Source: Alternaria dauci
Lineage: Eukaryota > Ascomycota > Dothideomycetes > Pleosporales > Pleosporaceae
DNA: 64,000 bases
Assembly: GCF_042100115.1 (NCBI RefSeq)
Contig: NC_091272.1
Location: 806,001-870,000, forward strand
Direction of reading: 5' to 3'
The notes under the pieces were generated by a model. That model did not search any database and was not told the origin of the DNA. It saw only the letters and a list, made by a program, of their open reading frames with translations. A program made the position numbers and the translations under genes. Positions 1 to 9,785 of this stretch are shown piece by piece (positions within the stretch are counted from its first letter, which is position 1; each line of letters begins with the position of its first letter).

Positions 1-1135
1 ACAGATGTATCGCAAGAACCTTGGGGAATTGCGAGATGTACATATGACGTGATATGCGACGCTTGGGCGCCTGGCTCGTATCTGGAAGCTCAACACCATC
101 AGGCGGCTGTTCAGGATCCTCCTCTAACGCTTGTCGAATCTTGGCGATATCTGACTGTAGACGCGACTGTGCATCCGAGTCGGTGGTTTGCGAGAGTTGG
201 TGGTCTTTGCTCCTCAGCGCATGCTCTAGCCGACAGCGCTCGCACTTGAAATCGTCTATGTATTCGATCTTGAGCATTCCATCGAGACAGGCGTTGAGGG
301 AGGTGGAGGAGGCTTGCGGTACGTTCAGGGTCAGGGTGACAAAGGTCGACACGGTGGGCTTTGGCTTGAAGTGACATGTCAGGCACTCAATCTGCGATTC
401 GATCTTGCCTTCGAATGGGAAGCCCTCCTCGTCTGAGGGCGCGTCATCCTCTTCCGCCTCTTCCTCGATACCATCGCTACCAGAACCCTCAGGCGGTGCT
501 GCGCCGAACTGCTGTTGGATTTCCCTCCTTTCCGATGCGCCGTCCCCAGTCGTGATCGTGGCGCCTGCCCGTGACGCCTGTCGCCTGGCCTTGCCGCCGG
601 CGTGGTACTCATCGCATAGGCGCTCGGTGACTATCTGGAGAAATTCTTGCGCATCCTGCTGTTGCCGGCTGATCCGGGTGCCGAATGCGTGCTCGAGCGA
701 CCGAATAAAGGGCTGTGGAGAGATGGTCTTCTTGTATATGGGCCGCTCGTTAAGCTTGTCGAGGATGTCCTTGAGTCCATGGGTCAGAATGCCTCTCTGC
801 AGGCCCTCTAACTTTGCGGTCCTTGCGGGCCCTGTCTCGGCATTTAACCTTTCAGGGTCCACGTCATAAACGTCTGGTCCATCGAGCTTGCGCCGGTGGG
901 TTTCCCGTATGAGATATATGCGCAAGTCTGGCAAGCCAGCCAGTGCCTGCAGCACGGAATTGATGAAGCAGTCGTTGGCCACATTGCTGAGGCCCACTAC
1001 GCCCTTCTTCTTGCTGCTGGCTGCATTTGCATCGTCGTCGAGAAAGTACGTCGGGCCAAAGACATAGACGAGGGTAATGGCAGCGAGGGAGGCTCCTGCA
1101 GCGTAGGTTGCGATGGTGAGGGGCTTCTCAGGCAT
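1..1135 (-). CDS. Membrane-anchored ubiquitin carboxyl-terminal hydrolase (USP, Ubp1/USP30-like), partial
   Basis: Cysteine protease that removes ubiquitin from proteins. One open frame runs from the ATG at 1135 to the left edge, giving 378 residues; the C-terminal part with the catalytic His box lies outside. Residues about 8-27 form a hydrophobic helix (ATYAAGASLAAITLVYVFG), so the enzyme is probably anchored in a membrane such as ER or outer mitochondrial membrane, as in yeast Ubp1 and animal USP30. The Cys box GLSNVANDCFINSVLQAL puts the nucleophile at Cys56. The QQDAQEF motif and a CxxC...CxxC zinc-ribbon pair (ECLTCHF, KCERCRLEH) follow, then PKVLAIHL just before the edge. The Cys box has AND where most USPs have GNT. 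The ATG at 1135 was chosen because it directly precedes the anchor; an upstream ATG near 1288 hits a stop. It diverges from bL9m. Family assignment is firm, the exact orthologue is inferred. Confidence 0.88.
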   Translation of the reverse strand, partial: MPEKPLTIATYAAGASLAAITLVYVFGPTYFLDDDANAASSKKKGVVGLSNVANDCFINSVLQALAGLPDLRIYLIRETHRRKLDGPDVYDVDPERLNAETGPARTAKLEGLQRGILTHGLKDILDKLNERPIYKKTISPQPFIRSLEHAFGTRISRQQQDAQEFLQIVTERLCDEYHAGGKARRQASRAGATITTGDGASERREIQQQFGAAPPEGSGSDGIEEEAEEDDAPSDEEGFPFEGKIESQIECLTCHFKPKPTVSTFVTLTLNVPQASSTSLNACLDGMLKIEYIDDFKCERCRLEHALRSKDHQLSQTTDSDAQSRLQSDIAKIRQALEEDPEQPPDGVELPDTSQAPKRRISRHMYISQFPKVLAIHL

Positions 1136-1497
1136 CTTGCGGCGCCTGTCACTCCCGCTACCGCAGGATTGGATGGAGGGTCTGGGGTCGTGTACGGTGT
1201 CGCGAAGGCTGTGCTCTGTCGTTCTAGGCTTGTGCGGCGGGAATGCTATGGGTAGGGCGTAGAGTATGTCTGACTACCACATCAGCCATGGTCTGACTGC
1301 TGCCCAGCTTGGGATATCGCGCTGGCCGTCATCTGTCGTTTGCTTGTGAGGCGGGCGCAAAAGTATGCCGAGCCTAACTCGCGGCAAGTAGCACCGGCCA
1401 GTGGCACCTTCCGCCCTCCGTCGCAAGGATCTCCACATCTGAATGGACGTCTTGCACTTTTCCTGAAATCAAATCACATCCGACCACGACACGCCCA
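1136..1497. other. Divergent intergenic region, USP / bL9m
   Basis: Shared 5' region of the ubiquitin protease (minus) and bL9m (plus). I see no further gene or clear motif. Confidence 0.5.
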
Positions 1498-2466
1498 ATG
1501 GCTTCACTGAGGACCTCGACGCTGCTCCCGCAGTGCACGTCGTGTATACGGAGGGTGACGCGGCAGAATTTGGGTGTTTCGGCGTCGCAGCAGACCCGCA
1601 ACATCTCGAAAAAGGCGAAAGAGGCAGAGCGCAACATTGTCGTGAAGCTACTAAAGGACGTGCCAAGATTTGGTCGCGCAGGTACGATGCATCTACTGCC
1701 CAAGTTTGACATGTGCCCTTGAAGCTGTCAAAGCGGCCACAAACACGCACCAGCTCGACATGGCTAATACTACAAAGGATCCTATGTCCCGCTCAACCCT
1801 TCCCTCATGCGTAACCGATGGTTCCCTGCACGCATCGCCGACTATGTCCCCGCTACCCAGATGAAGCAGCTCAAGGCACGGGATGCGGATATGGGCCGCG
1901 ACTTTTCATATGGCGTACGGCTGAACCTGGAGGAGGCCGATGAAGAGACGGACGATCTCATGGAGCGGCCAAAGCACTACGTGCGGCCGATTGAAATCGA
2001 TGTGCTCAGCGTATGTCCCATGTCTGGTCGTCGTGACTACACATACTGACAACAACAGCCTGAGCGATCCATGGAGCTCCTCAATGCCTTTGTACCACCC
2101 ACGATCGACTTCTACCGCCAGCGAATCGAGCAAGACAACCCGTCGAGCGGGCGCATGGGTGCGTCGGGCGCAGCAGACATTTTGACTGCAGCGGCCATGG
2201 GCAAGAAGGCATCTGCAGATGCCATCTACGGCTCTGTATCAAGCGCCGACGTCGTAGCCACTATAAGGGGAGCACTGGCGCATAACGATGAAGCGGCTCG
2301 CGTGATACTGAATGAAGCAGACGTCAAGTTCCTCTCCGGACATGAGGAGGGCGACACGTCGCGTGTCAAGCAGCTGGGCACATTCAAGGCGGAGATACGG
2401 CTACCCGGCGTAGAGGAACCTCTTGTGAGGAATATCCGGGTCAGAGCGAAGGGATCGGAATCATGA
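1498..2466 (+). CDS. Mitochondrial large-subunit ribosomal protein bL9m
   Basis: Structural protein of the mitochondrial large ribosomal subunit. Three exons: 1498-1681, 1778-2010 and 2059-2466, giving 274 residues. The first intron has a good branch site (GCTAATAC); the second has ACTGAC. The N-terminus (MASLRTSTLLPQCTSCIRRV) is basic and serine-rich like a mitochondrial presequence. The L9 signature spans the first splice site: VKLLKDVPRFGRAG joined to SYVPLNPSLMRNRWFPAR, matching the bacterial L9 N-terminal domain pattern in which a lysine-rich strand is followed by the rRNA-binding loop and an R-N motif. The fungal protein has a long divergent C-terminal part. The spliced frame rebuilds the glycine codon across intron 1, which supports the model. 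Confidence 0.85.
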
Positions 2467-3281
2467 GGCCTAGAAGCTCGGCTTCCGAGGATTCCTCCGC
2501 CTCGCTGTAAAGATAGACCTGTGCCATCCATGTCGTTTGCATTTCCGCATATCGGAAAAACTCGACAAGACCTCAATTGTGATCACGATATGGCGCAAAT
2601 GTCTTGTCCCGCATCATGCGAGTGACTTCATTGGTGGGACCTTGCATGTTCTGGACGGAGCTAAGTAACATGGCAGAAGTGGCTGGCTCGGTAATTCGAG
2701 GCGTAAGACAAGATAGCGTGTTGCGGCGAGACTCGGACAACATGTCACCTGTGGATTAGAATGATGCTTCACCGAGCTAATGTGAAAAGACAGTCCACTT
2801 TACTTCCGCGCTGCCGAGCGCAAGCAGCCCCGCCATGACTTCAGAGCGCGGCCGTGAAGCACTGGCCGTGTGTATCAGACCGAACGAGCACGATTGAATG
2901 CCATCACCCACGGCTGCGGGCCAAATGGCTGAGTGAGGCCAGTGTGCGATAGGAAAGAATTAGCAAGGTGGATAGTCATCGCATCATATCTCAGGCATGG
3001 AAAAATTCGTGGGGTTGCGAATTGCTTTTACCTTGCGCCGTGGGTAGGGTTGGTGAGGGAAGCTGGCGCGAAACCAGCACCTGCGTCACTGCTGCGGTCA
3101 TTAGCGGGGTTGTTTTTTGTGGTCCGCGAACCCCACTACCGTGTTTGGACTTTAACTAGACAGCTCTCAACACCTCTGCAAAGTTCTCTCTTCATACCAC
3201 ACCTCTGCACAATCCCACACATTGAACTGTACACTCCAACCCATACCCATACCCCAACAAACACCGACTACAATTGCAAAC
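2467..3281. other. Intergenic region upstream of aldolase
   Basis: No gene seen. The last 110 bases before the aldolase ATG are rich in C, T and CA (about 3170-3281), a pattern often seen in leaders of highly expressed fungal genes. Confidence 0.5.
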
Positions 3282-4815
3282 ATGGTTCAAGCTTCCGAGG
3301 TTCTCAAGGGAAAGTAGGTTACATCGACCCCGCTCGCATGATCGTGAGCTGAAGCTAACAACCATTACCTCAGGACTGGTGTCATCTATGGTGACGATGT
3401 ACGCGAATTGATTCTCGTCTTTGCCTCGAGCAAGCAGTTGACATACTCCAGGTCTACAACCTCTTCAAGCACGCACAATCCGAGGGATACGCCATCCCCG
3501 CCATCAACGTGACTTCCTCCTCCACCGTCGTCGCATCCCTCGAGGCTGCCCGCGATGCCAAGTCCCCCATCATCCTCGTATGTTGAGCTGCCATCGGACC
3601 GTGGTCGCGCACAAGGCTAACCCGTCTTCCTAGCAAATGAGCCAGGGTGGTGCCGCATACTTCGCCGGAAAGGGCGTCGACAACAAGGACCAGAGCGCTT
3701 CCATCCAGGGTGCTATCGCTGGTGCCCACTACATCCGCGCCATTGCGCCCGCATACGGTATCCCAGTCGTTCTTCACACCGACCACTGCGCCAAGAAGCT
3801 TCTGCCATGGTTGGACGGCATGCTCGACGAAGATGAGAAGTTCTTCAAGGCCAATGGTAAGTTTTGGCTGTACAAAGTGCATGGTGACAAGTACTAACTT
3901 GGTGTCTCTGTAGGCGTCCCCCTCTTCAGCTCCCACATGATCGATCTCTCGGAAGAGAGCAAGGAGGAGAACATCGAGACAAGTAAGTGTTGACTTGACA
4001 AAATGTATATGAGACATACACTGACTTCTTATCTCCACCTCTGCAGCCAAGAAGTACCTCCAGCGCGCTGCTCCCATGAAGCAGTTCTTGGAGATGGAGA
4101 TCGGTATCACTGGTGGTGAGGAGGATGGTGTCAACAACGAGGATGTTGACAACAACTCGCTCTACACCCAGCCCGAAGACATCTACGACATCTACAAGAC
4201 TCTTAGCGAGGTCTCCCAATACTGTAGGTGCCTCTGTACGAACTGCTTGTTAGACATACACTGACTTTGTACATCCAGTCTCCATCGCTGCTGGCTTCGG
4301 TAACGTCCACGGTGTTTACAAGCCTGGTAACGTCAAGCTCCGCCCTGAATTGCTCCAGAAGCACCAGCAATTCGTCAAGGAGCAGATCAAGAGCAAGGAT
4401 GACAAGCCTGTCTTCCTTGTATTCCACGGTGGCAGCGGTAGCTCTGTCGACGACTTCCGCCAGGCAATCTCATACGGTGTCGTCAAGGTCAACCTCGACA
4501 CCGACATGCAGTGGGCCTACCTTTCCGGTGTTCGCGACTACGTCCTTAACAAGAAGGTGAGTTGCGGCTATACAAAATCGATGTGATAGATATACTGACC
4601 TCCTATCAAGGACTACCTCCTTACTCAGGTCGGCAACCCAGACGGCGAGGATAAGCCCAACAAGAAGTGTAAGTCTCTGTACAGACGATATGTGAGACAT
4701 GTACTGATTTGCTCAAGACTACGACCCTCGAGTGTGGGTTCGCGAAGGTGAGAAGTCAATGTCAAAGAGACTGAAGGTCGCACTTGACGATTTCTACACT
4801 GCTGGCAAGGCTTAA
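3282..4815 (+). CDS. FBA1: Fructose-bisphosphate aldolase, class II (zinc dependent)
   Basis: Glycolytic and gluconeogenic enzyme that cleaves fructose 1,6-bisphosphate to dihydroxyacetone phosphate and glyceraldehyde 3-phosphate in the cytosol. Nine exons: 3282-3313, 3374-3398, 3452-3577, 3634-3856, 3914-3982, 4047-4223, 4279-4556, 4611-4668, 4718-4815; 361 residues, the usual length for the yeast-type enzyme. VVLHTDHCAKKLLPW holds the catalytic Asp111 and zinc ligand His112. Further signatures are AGFGNVHGVYKPGNVKL (zinc ligand and phosphate contact), FHGGSGS and VVKVNLDTDMQWAY. Exon 2 is only 25 nt. Eight introns is many for this gene, and five of them look alike (3857-3913, 3983-4046, 4224-4278, 4557-4610, 4669-4717); see the findings. 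The leader is CT-rich, consistent with strong expression. Confidence 0.97.
3857..3913 (+). repeat. Introner-like intron copy 1 (aldolase intron 4)
   Basis: 57-nt intron, GTAAGT donor. It shares with the M20 peptidase intron at 53976 a block of the form GTAC-AAA-TGCATG followed by a TACTAACTT/TACTGACTT branch region and TTGGT/TTTGGT. Confidence 0.6.
3983..4046 (+). repeat. Introner-like intron copy 2 (aldolase intron 5)
   Basis: 64-nt intron containing AAAATGTATATGAGACATAC followed by ACTGACTTCTT. TGTAT and ATACA can pair to form a small hairpin just upstream of the branch site. Confidence 0.6.
4224..4278 (+). repeat. Introner-like intron copy 3 (aldolase intron 6)
   Basis: 55-nt intron with GTAGGT donor. 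It contains CTGTACGAACTGC, then TTAGACATACACTGACTTTG, closely matching the core of copy 2. Confidence 0.6.
4557..4610 (+). repeat. Introner-like intron copy 4 (aldolase intron 7)
   Basis: 54-nt intron with GTGAGT donor. It contains CTATACAAAATCGATGTGAT followed by AGATATACTGACCTCCT, the most diverged of the aldolase set. Confidence 0.5.
4669..4717 (+). repeat. Introner-like intron copy 5 (aldolase intron 8)
   Basis: 49-nt intron with GTAAGT donor. It contains CTGTACAGACGATATGTGAG and then ACATGTACTGATTT. ATGT-GAG-ACAT can pair upstream of the branch site. Confidence 0.55.
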
Positions 4816-5474
4816 AAAGCTTTCCAACACTCCAAAGCAGAGGCAAACTCGGTCGATGGAGAAAAGGCGTTGACGGATGGGCGTGAGAGGAGGGCGGCGA
4901 CCCGGCTACGGCTTGATGTGTCGCGATCATGACTTCGACGACATGCAAATCGCAAATTAGATATAGGTGTTGATGATAATTACAACTGCCTTCTCAAGAG
5001 AACATGAACGACCGAAACAGGTGCATTGGCTATGGGTGCTTGTACTGGATGGTGTGTAGGCACTGACAGTGTCATCGGCATGCCCACGCGACGGTGAGCG
5101 TCGATGTGATATCATCGTAAAAGTGCATCTTATCGGAAAGTGCTCGACGCGTCAAAGTCCCGATGCGGCTAGCTCAACCCTGCCGGCATGATCCGCGAAT
5201 CCTGCAAGCAGAGCATGACATCACATCTTCGAGCCTATGTCGCAATGCGCTTTCCCAAACTCCGCGAAAACAATGCAAATCATGGCAAAGTCGCAAGCAG
5301 GTTGTGTGGCAGTCGGTGCCAGCGTCGAGCACTTATGTACACGCCTTTCCCAACTTCTTACCCATCACTTTAATCACATTATACCCTGATATCCCAACTT
5401 GGACGCGTACCTTATACAGCTACACGAGCTTTTGGCTATTACCTACCCATACATCTAATACACATACCTCCAAC
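4816..5474. other. Intergenic region, aldolase / repeat-protein locus
   Basis: Aldolase 3' region followed by the promoter of the next plus-strand gene. The last 120 bases are pyrimidine- and CA-rich. No other gene seen. Confidence 0.5.
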
Positions 5475-6023
5475 ATGACTCTCGGCGACTCTATCCGCAA
5501 GGGCGTGGGCATGGTCCACGTAAGTTGGCAGAAACCGTCCCTAGGCAAAACCCTTGGGACCTACCTCGAAGTCGAATCGTATTAACATTCATAGGGAACT
5601 GGCGAGGCCATCCGCGGCAATGCCATGGCCATAGTCGACGAAGCCAGCGGCGACAAGGCCAGCGCAACCAAGAACCAGGAGATTGCCAACAAGGGAGTCG
5701 ACGAGTGGGATCGAGGCTACCGAGGCCACCCTACCAGCGCTGGTGTCACTCCTGCCGACACCGATGCCCACCGCGAACACATGAACACGACTGGCACCAC
5801 AAGCACAAACTACGGCTCGCACAACTCAAACATTGGCAACAAGCTCGACCCCAGGTACGACTCGGACATGGACCACAGGGGAACTGCGACCAGCTCAACC
5901 AATGCTGGGCCGCACTCGACCAACGTTGGCAACAAGCTCGACCCGCGCTTCGATTCGGATGTTGACCATCGCGCCAATCCTACATCAAACGTTGGCGGTA
6001 CGGGCTACGAGACACGTAGATAG
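5475..6023 (+). CDS. Small hydrophilic repeat protein (function unknown), short form
   Basis: I do not recognise a named function. Two exons, 5475-5519 and 5595-6023, give 157 very hydrophilic residues with no signal peptide or membrane segment. The N-terminus (MTLGDSIRKGVGMVH) joins GTGEAIRGNAMAIVDEASGD across the intron. The second half holds a tandem repeat of about 34 residues: SNIGNKLDPRYDSDMDHRGT and TNVGNKLDPRFDSDVDHRAN. Glycine, asparagine and aspartate richness with no hydrophobic core resembles stress- or conidium-associated hydrophilins, which is inference only. The same NKLDP motif returns downstream at 6245-6802, and splicing from a GTAGAT donor at 6016 could bypass the stop codon and join these exons in frame, so this may be a short isoform of a longer gene. 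Confidence 0.65.
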
Positions 6024-6106
6024 ACGATACACTGCACGCTTTAACATCAATATACCCTTTTCTTCGTACACATCTCTTCTCGTCGTTGCTTTTGCTAACA
6101 TTTCAG

Positions 6107-6991
6107 CTCATCTTCGCTCTTCGCTTTCCACGACACAGACTGACGGTACAGGTGAGATTCAACATTCTGAACTACATATTCCACGAATACCTCGTGATCT
6201 TTTCCCTACAGTATGCTATTCAAAACAGGGCTGATGGAGTCTAGCCGAGAAAGACTTCGGATGGCAGCCCTCGCAAGGGTTCGGCGAGGCCTGGCACCCG
6301 CCACATGAACACCAACATGGACGACACCCTCCACATGAGCATCGAGGCTCGATTGGTGGTTCGTCTGGACTACAGGCTGCGAACAAGCTCGATCCTATAT
6401 TCGTTGCTGGGCCTGACGAAGAGTCGATGAAGTATGCTGACCACTACAACATCCACCGTCTTCGTGGTTCGATCAGTGGCGCATCTGGTCTTGAGGCTGC
6501 CCAGAAGCTTGATCCTCCTGAGGAAGTGGCAGGCCGTCTCCCAGACGAAGTGTCGGCTCGTGGTCCCGGTTACAGCCAACCTGATCCATCCTACTACCAG
6601 CCGAAACCTACACATCAAAGCAGCGTCTTGAACATGCTCGAGGCGGGTGCTGACTCGGAGCACTATCCCCCGCCGAACCGCGCTATCACAGAACCCGTAT
6701 CCCAGAACGACGATCGCTACGAGAATCCATCACAGTCAGAATCGGGAAGATGTTCACCCGACTCAGATGATGGGCTGCATCGCCAGTCACGCCGACGAAG
6801 CCGTAAGTTCTCTTTCCAGATATCGAAGTACCTTGAAGCTCTCGGTGATATGTCGGGGAGCAAGCGGAAGGGTGGCTGACACGTTATGGTCTATAGAAGC
6901 AAGGATCGTGAAGAGCGACCGGATGACCATACTGAATCCAAGTGTTGATCGCACCGCGGTGACCGAGTCCAAGAAGAACGGCTTTCACTGA
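6107..6991 (+). CDS. Downstream exons of the repeat-protein locus, or a second related gene
   Basis: Three coding blocks fit splice signals and frame: 6107-6151 (preceded by GCTAACATTTCAG), 6245-6802, and 6897-6991 (intron 6803-6896 has GTAAGT and a GCTGAC branch). Joined to 5475-5519 and 5595-6015 they give one uninterrupted 387-residue protein. The block at 6245 encodes a His-rich stretch (HPPHEHQHGRHPPHEHRG) and two copies of an 18-residue repeat, RGSIGGSSGLQAANKLDP and RGSISGASGLEAAQKLDP, which share NKLDP with the upstream exons. If the last intron is kept the protein ends at 6879 instead. No good separate ATG lies between 6024 and 6245, which favours one gene; an internal ATG at 6427 is the alternative. 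Function unknown. Confidence 0.5.
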
Positions 6992-7080
6992 GAGGCTACG
7001 ATTTCTTCACGGTGGTGGGTGTTGGTAAAGAGCGTATGAAAAGAGGTCATGGTCGTCTAGAGCGATGAAAAGCCTTCATC

Positions 7081-7735
7081 CTACCTGGGAAATGCCTCAA
7101 AAATGTCATCAATCTCATCTTCTCCCTTACTACCTCTGAAAACCCGCTCGTTGTCCTTAGGATCAATATAGAATACATTCTCCGTACCACATGGGAACCA
7201 ATGATCGTCTGTAAGTCCCACGCACATGATTAGACCATCCAAAGGCAATACCCAGATCTCCTTTGCATTAACAAAATCCCGGAGCTCGTCAACTTCCCAT
7301 CGGTCGAAAGACTCAGACCCCACTTCACGTGCGAATCTCAGACGTTGGATGGACAGTGCGACCGGCTTGAAGTTTATAAAGCAGGACTCTCCGATGTCGA
7401 TAGTATCCATGTCGAAATCAACCCAAACATACCTATTTGTTTGTATCGCAACTCAGCCATGCACCAGTCACAGTGTACTAGACAACTACTGACTGCGCTC
7501 CGTAACCCGGCATAGCTACTTTAGAGAAACCCTCTTGGTATAGTCCATGATTCCGTGCTTCCCGGCAGGTTTGTAGTACTGGCGGTACTGGCGTTGACGA
7601 GGTGAGGTAGCATTTTTGGCGACTGGGGTCTTGGTGGGTAAGTTCAACATTCACCACGCGAGGCTCGACCGTCAATTTCCAGATTTGCATCCGCAGCTCA
7701 TATGGAAGACGAGGGAAATGGTGAAACATTTTCAT
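7081..7735 (-). CDS. 2EXR-domain protein
   Basis: Fungal protein of the 2EXR family, whose biochemical role is unknown. Two exons on the minus strand: 7735-7494 and 7432-7081, 197 residues. The 2EXR start is clear: FHHFPRLPYELRMQIWKLTV, then RVVNVE and PVPPVLQTCREARNHGLYQ, the usual conserved cysteine-arginine-glutamate-alanine-arginine segment. After the intron the frame continues YVWVDFDMDTIDIGESCFIN, matching the strand that normally follows. The intron (61 nt) uses donor GTCAGT and restores the Gln codon. The gene stands alone between the repeat-protein locus and a 2-kb gene-poor stretch. Such genes are often expanded in ascomycetes and poorly expressed. Confidence 0.75.
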
Positions 7736-9785
7736 ATAATTACGAAAAAATTGCTGATGCCAATGTTGGTGAAAAATAACATCTGCTAAACTAGGTAGTT
7801 TGGATCACATGGTCAGCCTCGGCTCTACCCGCGCAGAGGAACAGCGTATCGACCTTCCTATTCTGGTTTCAGTTCGTAATCCTTGAAATTTGTTTCTCTA
7901 AACCGGCATGAAGGCCTTGTGACTAACAGTCTAAGCAAAACATGGGAGAGAAGACACATGAACTGTCCGAAAAGGTCATTTTGCCACGGCGAGCTATGCC
8001 GCACTCATGTAGGCGTTCACAAGAGTCTTGGACACTCCATCAGTTGCCTTGAATACTTTTTGGTAAATTTGCGGAAGTGGTGAGTTACACGGGAAGAGAG
8101 AAAGCGCACGAAGCCAGGATTTTATACTGTCTGTCGCAGCCTAGCTTCATAACCAGGAACAGAGATGAGCTGTATGCAAGAAAAGGTACACACTGCACAC
8201 TCATGAAGTATATGTCCGCAGTTTGAATCGACATGATATAGTTATCTATGTCTTTTTCGTATACCCATGAGACGTGAAGGTGGCACACAGCAGCCCTGGC
8301 ACATGTTTCTTCTCCATAACGCTACTGCCAGCATTCATGTTTGGTTTTCCGTCTTGCAGATTCCGCTCCGAGTAAACGTCACTTTTCCCAAAGATGTGCA
8401 GTTTATTCCTAGAAGCTTTGCAGTCCGCCCACACCCATGTACCTAGGTATGTACCAGACTCCACCATTTAAACAGCAGGATCATGGTCTGGATGAGCGAT
8501 CATCTCTGGAAATTTTGATAGCGTTGAGATAGATATGCTGCTCACAAGCGGCCGTCTTGGCCAACAAAGCACATCGTTTTTTTTTTTGGTTCCTCTTTTG
8601 GGTTTTGAGTAAGGCAGAACATCGTTTCAAAAATATGCTCTGTTTTTAGTTGAAGGGAAAAATGGAAGAGGCAGACACCATGATCTCTGATAATGTCTGC
8701 TTCTCGTCCCCCAGAATTTGTTATTTAGGTGAGTAAGAATACGGAGGAGCAACCATAAAACTATTGTGGGTCGCTTTTCTGGCCAGGAGGTCGCTGTTCT
8801 GTTGTTGTGTAGGTATACTTTGGAGACGTTTAGCGAGAACTAGGACTGAGTAACACCATGGTGAAGTCACAAATTGCTTTCTAGTAGAGAAGAGGACGTC
8901 AGAAGACCGGAATATAATGGCAGACGTTTTTGTCTTGCTCCTGTGAAGGTAGCATAGGAGAACGGAGACAGAACAGCCATCTGGTGTTTTTTTCCCCACT
9001 TTTTTTCGGTCGATGAAACACATAAGGTGAGTGGTGTATTATTCGTCAGTGTTGTGCTTGCGTCTTTTGCCGGCACGTTTGTCATTGAATAAGGTGAGTG
9101 GTGTGGATTTTGAGGTACGCAATGATGGCGGAAGGAAAACCCATGATGTCTCAATAGGATATCTTTTGAGAAAAGAAGAAGTGGATAAAACTTTATAATC
9201 ATCCGGTCGAGCTTAAGATTTTCGACAAGAGCGAGCAGCCATGGGGGGTGGTTAGGAAACCTTGTTCAGACCATATCCATAACAAACCCCGTATTTTGAA
9301 GAATATCAAAATGTGTAATGTATTAGAGAAGCATAGGACCAGCCTAGTCAGGACATTTAAACATACGCAGTCAGACCAGCGTTAGTATCGCACGTGGTCT
9401 GTCAAATCCGGATACGCCCCGTATCTTTACCGAAACCGTTTGAGATATCTTCCAGCACATGGCACACATCACAGCAATTGTTTCGATACACTTTATTGCA
9501 TCATGAACATGTCGTCTTATTCCCATCCCTATCATATCACATTACCAAACTAAGCCTAGAAACGCCACATATGCATCGGAAACCGCCCATTCATATCCAA
9601 GAGAGAAAAAGATCCATCCACCAGTAAGTGTTGAACCCACGGTGATGTAGTGTAGACGCCGGAACACCCACGCTGGGGCGCTTGTTGAAGAAGGCTCATG
9701 AAATAGCCCCACACCCTGATGCAAAAGAAGAATCTGAGAGACAAAAAAAGTACCCCGCCATTGTTTTCCGTGTTGGTGTGAGTGC
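7736..9785. other. Gene-poor stretch of about 2 kb
   Basis: Lower GC than its surroundings, with a T-run at about 8578-8586 and no reading frame with recognisable protein features. A 16-base direct repeat, ATAAGGTGAGTGGTGT, occurs at 9022-9037 and 9089-9104. It holds the 5' region of the 2EXR gene and the 3' region of the glycine dehydrogenase gene. Confidence 0.5.
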
